Shown one piece after another: positions 22,116-22,972 of a stretch of DNA of 22,972 nt. The stretch spans positions 1-22,972 of the forward strand of contig WFQA01000141.1 in NCBI GenBank assembly GCA_015487255.1. The letters run 5' to 3'. The translations under genes were made by a program, and so were the position numbers. The notes under the pieces are model-generated. The model was not told where the DNA came from, made no database searches, and saw only the letters and a program-made list of their open reading frames with translations. Position 1 is the first letter of the stretch, and each line of letters opens with the position of its first letter. The stretch comes from Paracoccaceae bacterium. GTDB lineage: Bacteria; Pseudomonadota; Alphaproteobacteria; Rhodobacterales; Rhodobacteraceae.

Positions 22116-22134
22116 CCCAGTATCGCCCAGTATC
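22116..22134. repeat. Tandem 9-bp direct repeat beside the att site
   Basis: CCCAGTATC at 22116-22124 and again at 22126-22134, one helical turn (10 bp) apart, just inside the element. Possibly integrase or excisionase binding sites. Confidence 0.5.
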
Positions 22135-22214
22135 ACTTAGCTACATTTCAGCTTGTAAAATAAGGCTTTTACCCTATATTTACTTGCACGGGGTAGCACC
22201 TCTTTGCTTCCCCC

Positions 22215-22270
22215 GTGCTCGCCATGTGCTCGCCAAACGCTATTTGGTGCTCGCCATGTGCTCGCCAAAC
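22215..22270. repeat. Two 24-bp direct repeats upstream of the integrase gene
   Basis: GTGCTCGCCAT followed by GTGCTCGCCAAAC occurs perfectly at 22215-22238 and 22247-22270, 32 bp apart. Each unit holds two copies of GTGCTCGCCA, giving four in total. They end 14 bases before the integrase ATG, in the position of arm-type or regulatory sites. Confidence 0.8.
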
Positions 22271-22284
22271 TGGAAGGGGCCGAT

Positions 22285-22972
22285 ATGCCAAAAACCATGA
22301 AACTGACCAAGCGCGCGGTGGATGCGCTCAAGCCAGCCGAGGCCCGTTTTGTGGCATGGGATGCTGAAATCTCGGGCTTTGGTATTCGCGTAAGCCCTAC
22401 GGGGCGCAAGTCTTATGTTTTCCGGTATCGGGCCAGCGGTGGGCGCTCGGGGCGTAGCCGAGAGCCTGTGATTGGGGTGCATGGTGCCATTACGCCAGAT
22501 CAGGCGCGGGAGATTGCCCGAAGCTGGGCTTCGATGGTGGCCGCTGGCGGTGACCCTGCGGCGGATCGGGAGAGCCTGCGCCAAGCCCCCACGGTCTCGG
22601 ACTTGCTGGACAGGTTTATCACTGACCACGCCGAGCGCAACAACAAGCCGAGCACGGTGCGCAATGTAAAGCAGACAATCGAAAACCACCTGCGCCCAGC
22701 GCTGGGCCGCATTAAGGTGCGAGATGTGACGCGGGCGGATATTTCCAAACTTCACGGCTCGCTTAGGGCCACGCCCTACCAGGCCAACCGCGCCCTTGCT
22801 CTTTTGTCCAAAGCCTTTTCACTGGCCGAGGTTTGGGGCCTGCGCCCCGATAGCTCAAACCCCTGTATGCGGGTGCAGCGCTTTGAGGAAAAATCTCGGG
22901 AGCGGTTCTTGTCTGAAAAGGAGTTTGCCGCGCTGGGTGAGGTGCTGGCCAAGGCCGAGCGCGGGGAGCTGA
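22285..22972 (+). CDS. Tyrosine recombinase/integrase, N-terminal part (runs off the window)
   Basis: A phage/island-type site-specific recombinase, cut by the window end after 229 codons. It begins with the arm-type DNA-binding domain (residues ~1-100: MKLTKRAVDALKPAEARFVA, WDAEISGFGIRVSPTGRKSY, FRYR, PITPDQAR-like IGVHGAITPDQAREIARSWA). It continues with the SAM-like core-binding domain (TVSDLLDRFITDHAERNNKP, STVRNVKQTIENHLRPALGR, RALALLSKAFSLAEVWGLRP) and the first bases of the catalytic domain (RERFLSEKEFAALGEVLAKA). The catalytic R-H-R-Y residues lie beyond the window. ATG 22285 has GGAAGGGG upstream; an in-frame GTG at 22258 is possible but lies in the repeats. It faces away from the tRNA fragment into the element, the usual arrangement for an island at a tRNA gene. 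Confidence 0.92.
   Translation, partial: MPKTMKLTKRAVDALKPAEARFVAWDAEISGFGIRVSPTGRKSYVFRYRASGGRSGRSREPVIGVHGAITPDQAREIARSWASMVAAGGDPAADRESLRQAPTVSDLLDRFITDHAERNNKPSTVRNVKQTIENHLRPALGRIKVRDVTRADISKLHGSLRATPYQANRALALLSKAFSLAEVWGLRPDSSNPCMRVQRFEEKSRERFLSEKEFAALGEVLAKAERGEL

Noticed and set aside
22051..22140. Complete tRNA-Arg gene
   Set aside because: The anticodon and T arms are clear but no D arm or 5' acceptor strand can be found within a normal distance on the minus strand.
22215..22270. CRISPR array
   Set aside because: Only two repeats with an 8-base spacing, each internally repetitive; no spacers and no cas genes.

Overview
The window looks like an alphaproteobacterial chromosome, probably Rhodobacterales-like. 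The evidence is an aa3-type cytochrome oxidase subunit I gene preceded by an FnrL-type box, a Bpt-type aminoacyl-tRNA protein transferase, MetA, DUF2244 and DUF2852 proteins, a DctP-DctQ-DctM TRAP operon with the very long DctM form, and ilvI/ilvH. The taxonomic placement is inferred from gene content. No rRNA or species-specific marker is present.

The layout is a core block (about 4.6-21.95 kb) between two pieces of accessory DNA. The left piece (1-4.6 kb) is a tandem array of displaced Rhs tips. Each is a short GC-rich Rhs core end joined to a different, AT-richer C-terminal domain and followed at once by a small candidate immunity gene. One tip carries a CdiA_C-like nuclease domain, one a ParB-like domain, and a third toxin/lipoprotein pair is broken by frameshifts. 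A further immunity-like gene sits at the left edge. After the array come a truncated MvaI/BcnI-like protein, an AlpA-type regulator and an intact tRNA-Leu(GAG). This arrangement suggests an island lying at the 3' end of that tRNA.

The core block reads as follows. lipB (lipoylation), a periplasmic cytochrome c and ctaD with a DUF2244 gene serve respiration. A repeat-rich gap precedes a P-loop protein, metA (Glu111, predicted acetyl-CoA user), ppk2 and a TetR regulator, which form a tightly packed run. A DUF2852 gene follows, with a strong palindromic operator at its promoter. bpt converges on a minus-strand dctP-dctQ-dctM operon that shares a bidirectional terminator with it. Divergent from dctP is the ilv operon. 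It starts with an apparently leaderless 18-codon leader peptide rich in Ile, Leu and Val codons, then a strong terminator, which is the layout of a transcription attenuator. ilvI, a sulfotransferase-like gene and ilvH follow.

The right edge enters a second mobile element. A 3' fragment of tRNA-Arg(TCT) without its 5' half, short direct repeats and the N-terminal two thirds or so of a tyrosine integrase mark an att junction. The most interesting items are the Rhs cassette array, the leaderless ilv attenuator, the sulfotransferase gene inside ilvIH and the integrase-proximal repeats. I see no CRISPR array, rRNA or transposase gene.
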